From Anabaena azotica FACHB-119 (GTDB lineage Bacteria > Cyanobacteriota > Cyanobacteriia > Cyanobacteriales > Nostocaceae), in the NCBI RefSeq assembly GCF_014697625.1, contig NZ_JACJSG010000006.1:62001-126000 (forward strand): a stretch of DNA of 64,000 nucleotides, in the 5' to 3' direction. Shown here one piece after another: positions 62,072 through 64,000 of the stretch (position 1 is its first letter; each line of letters opens with the position of its first letter). Under the pieces are notes generated by a model. That model saw only the letters and a program-made list of their open reading frames with translations, was not told where the DNA came from and did not search any database. The translations under genes were made by a program, and so were the position numbers.

Positions 62072-63351
62072 TTGGGTTCAGTTAATTCCAGAAGTTTGCA
62101 CAAGGTTCTCTCGGCTATGTTTAGCCATAGGGTGAAATCTAAGGTCAAGAAACTTGTTGCTTGTAGTATTAGCGAGGTTGGGCTGAGGCAGTAGTAGAGG
62201 TTAGGTTACAGCTTTACAACCCAGGAAAACTTTTAAAGCAGTTATCAGTTGTCAGTTACCAGTTATCAGGCTTATGCTGGGGGATAAAGAAGCGCCAAGA
62301 TACGCCTTCCACCAATTGGTGTGGTGTTTCACCAAGGATTTAACTGATAACTGTTCACTGTTCACTGTGAAAAACAGGTCGGTAGTTATGAAGACAAGCC
62401 TACGTGAAATCAACACTAGCTTGCAATGAAGAATCTTTTGTTTGCACTTACCAATTCTTTCGGACTCGCTAGCATAAATGAATCTTGGGCAAAACATAGC
62501 AAATTCTCTAGGCATCTTGCACTATTTGTTAAGTTATGTCACATTACTTAAGGAAATAATTCTTTACTTAGACTTCAATACCTAAGTAATTATGCTCAAT
62601 ACTTGGCAGTATACTGATATCTTTTTCGATGTAAATCGAACTAGTTACGCTGGTACTATTGCCGAGGCAAAATCAATTTTAATTGATGAAAACAGTCAAT
62701 CTAAATTGTTGAGTTCGCTTTAGAGCATAGTAATAAATTACAACAGCCAAAATATGACAATTATGATAGTAACGCTAACTGATTTTTTGTTATGTGCCAG
62801 CATCCGTTGTTGTGTTTTTCTCCGGACATCCCATCAGTGGTGAGGATTTGTTAGTTGTCAGTGGTCGGTAGTTAGTAGCTGGTTTTAAATATCCATGAAA
62901 CAATGGACTATTCAATCAGATCAAAGAAATTGACAACTAAACAAGCGATCGCGTCACCAAATCTATGTCTAATGATAGATAGCTTTTTAGAGGTAGAGGT
63001 CTGGTAGAGGGCAATGTATTTCTAATGACAGATGAATCAACTGATACATCCATATTAGATTCCTGAGTGAGTAATTTAAGAATAATTAAGAGGGCTAGTT
63101 AATGAGAAGATAACTGCAAATTTAGGCGAAATTAGGATTTTGGTTGGAATTATTGAGTTACTTGTAGAGGAGTAACACGAAATATGCAAAAAGAAATAGA
63201 GGTTTCCCTGGCTTTACATAAATAACACATAAAATTCATCTAAAAAATACATACAAATCTATACATTGATTTCGAGGAAACCCTCGTAAGGAGTCGGGTT
63301 TTACTATGCCTATAGGTAAAAATCAAAGCTGTTTTGGAGTTCTAAAACGTA
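62072..63351. promoter_or_regulatory. Long divergent region between scyA and the sensor gene
   Basis: 1.28 kb without a credible gene; a minus-strand frame at 62252-62515 is repeat-derived. The region must contain the scyA promoter and that of the divergent sensor gene. A repeat module fills 62239-62368. I could not identify a response-regulator site by eye. Confidence 0.5.
62239..62368. repeat. Second copy of the CCACCAATTGGTGTGGTG module
   Basis: It matches the right part of 7198-7476: CAGTTATCAGTTGTCAGTT units, GGGGGATAAAGAAGCGCC, TACGCCTTCCACCAATTGG and TAACTGATAACTGTTCACTG. Confidence 0.75.
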
Positions 63352-64000
63352 ATGACTATCCAGTCAGAGTTAGATTTTAAGTTTGCTCATTTTCTGATAA
63401 ACAACACTGTAGAAGCAGCCTTTTGCTTAGGGGAGGACTGGCAGTTTCTCTATGTCAATTATGCAACTTGTCGCCTGATTGAATATTCTCGTGAAGAATT
63501 ATTGACGATGAGTTTGCCAGATGTAGATATAGATTTCTCTGCGCGTGATTGGGCGAAAATTCAATTACAAGATTCTGGCATATTTAAAACTCGCTATCGC
63601 GCCAAAAATGGGAGAACATTTTTGGTGGAAATATCACTGACTTTTATAGAAGATCAAGGCAGAAGATTTGGCTGCGCTTTTGTACGGGAAAAGAGTAGCG
63701 AAATAGTAGATTTAAGTGTACAAAAGTGGCTGAATGAATTAAGAGAAGCCAACAACAATCTGCAACAGCAAGTTGCGGAATTGAAGAAAAAAGAGACTAA
63801 TTTAGAAACATCTCTATCTGTATTGAGTTCGACTCTTGAATCTACTGCGATCGGGATTGTTTCTCTGAATTTTGAAGGCGATATTCTTAACTATAATCAA
63901 AAATTTGCGGAAATGTGGAGAATTCCACAGGCTTTAATTTTATCTAAAAAATGTCCGCGCTGCAAGGCTTTTTTTGAAAGCCAACTCAAAGACCCTGACA
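63352..64000 (+). CDS. PAS-domain sensor protein, N-terminal part (cut by window end)
   Basis: The frame from ATG 63352 stays open to the window end (216 residues). Residues about 8-125 are a PAS domain (AAFCLGEDWQFLYVNYATCR, YSREELLTMSLPDVDID, RAKNGRTFLVEISLTFIED). A coiled coil follows (about 131-162, LREANNNLQQQVAELKKKE), then a second PAS starts (STLESTAIGIVSLNFEGD). Divergent placement next to scyA matches the UV-responsive sensor kinase gene of the Nostoc punctiforme scytonemin locus. The kinase domain itself is outside the window, so that part is inference. Confidence 0.8.
   Translation, partial: MTIQSELDFKFAHFLINNTVEAAFCLGEDWQFLYVNYATCRLIEYSREELLTMSLPDVDIDFSARDWAKIQLQDSGIFKTRYRAKNGRTFLVEISLTFIEDQGRRFGCAFVREKSSEIVDLSVQKWLNELREANNNLQQQVAELKKKETNLETSLSVLSSTLESTAIGIVSLNFEGDILNYNQKFAEMWRIPQALILSKKCPRCKAFFESQLKDPD

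Noticed and set aside
62252..62515. An 87-codon minus-strand frame upstream of scyA
   Set aside because: Half of it is translated heptamer and dispersed repeat; there is no coding character or ribosome binding site.

Overview
This window comes from a filamentous, heterocyst-type cyanobacterium of the Nostoc/Anabaena (Trichormus) group. The evidence is the frequent HIP1 octamer GCGATCGC, many heptanucleotide tandem repeats (STRR type) and small palindromic or MITE-like elements between genes, the dapF/hfq divergent pair, and a complete scytonemin (sunscreen pigment) cluster. I could run no database search. Identities rest on recognised motifs, protein length and gene order.

Layout. 0.7-9.3 kb holds housekeeping and accessory genes: a sucrose-phosphate-synthase-like glycosyltransferase, an AlkA-type DNA glycosylase, dapF convergent with it, hfq, a large Kef-type antiporter with RCK domains, and a Tat-exported vanadium-haloperoxidase-fold protein whose active-site Ser and His look replaced. 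10.3-15.2 kb holds a secreted RTX metalloprotease and a VWA-domain protein.

15.4-31.9 kb is a defence island. It starts with a 14-repeat CRISPR array in which no repeat equals the consensus. A type III-D effector operon follows: cas10 with an intact GGDD motif but no HD nuclease, four Cas7-family genes, csx10, a small subunit and csx19. Inserted in the operon are a CARF protein with a RelE-like C-terminus and a PD-(D/E)XK-like gene. Directly downstream lies a HigB-like toxin whose HigA-like antitoxin is fused to a helical domain and a possible OB-fold. Then come a YoeB/YefM pair in toxin-first order, a CRISPR-repeat-like hairpin, an XRE-type antitoxin-like gene without a toxin, and a convergent cas6 with an extra C-terminal helix-turn-helix. 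No cas1 or cas2 is present.

32.1-33.3 kb encodes an Asn-rich beta-solenoid-like protein with a PEP-CTERM-like tail.

33.8-62.1 kb, all on the minus strand, is a merged scytonemin and ebo cluster. From its upstream end the order is scyA, scyB, scyC, scyD, scyE, scyF, eboA, eboB, eboC, a glycosyltransferase, tyrA, a DsbA-like gene, eboD, eboE, eboF, trpEG, trpC, trpA, trpB, trpD and a DAHP synthase. The aro, trp and tyr genes supply tryptophan and p-hydroxyphenylpyruvate. ScyB makes indole-3-pyruvate, ScyA couples it with p-hydroxyphenylpyruvate, ScyC cyclises the product, and ScyD-F (all with signal peptides and PEP-CTERM tails) plus the Ebo proteins probably act in export and maturation outside the cytoplasm. 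The tyrosinase gene tyrP, known between trpA and trpB in Nostoc punctiforme, is missing; that gap holds three mobile-element-like repeats. Divergent from scyA, at the window edge, begins a PAS-domain sensor protein, probably the kinase of the scytonemin two-component system.
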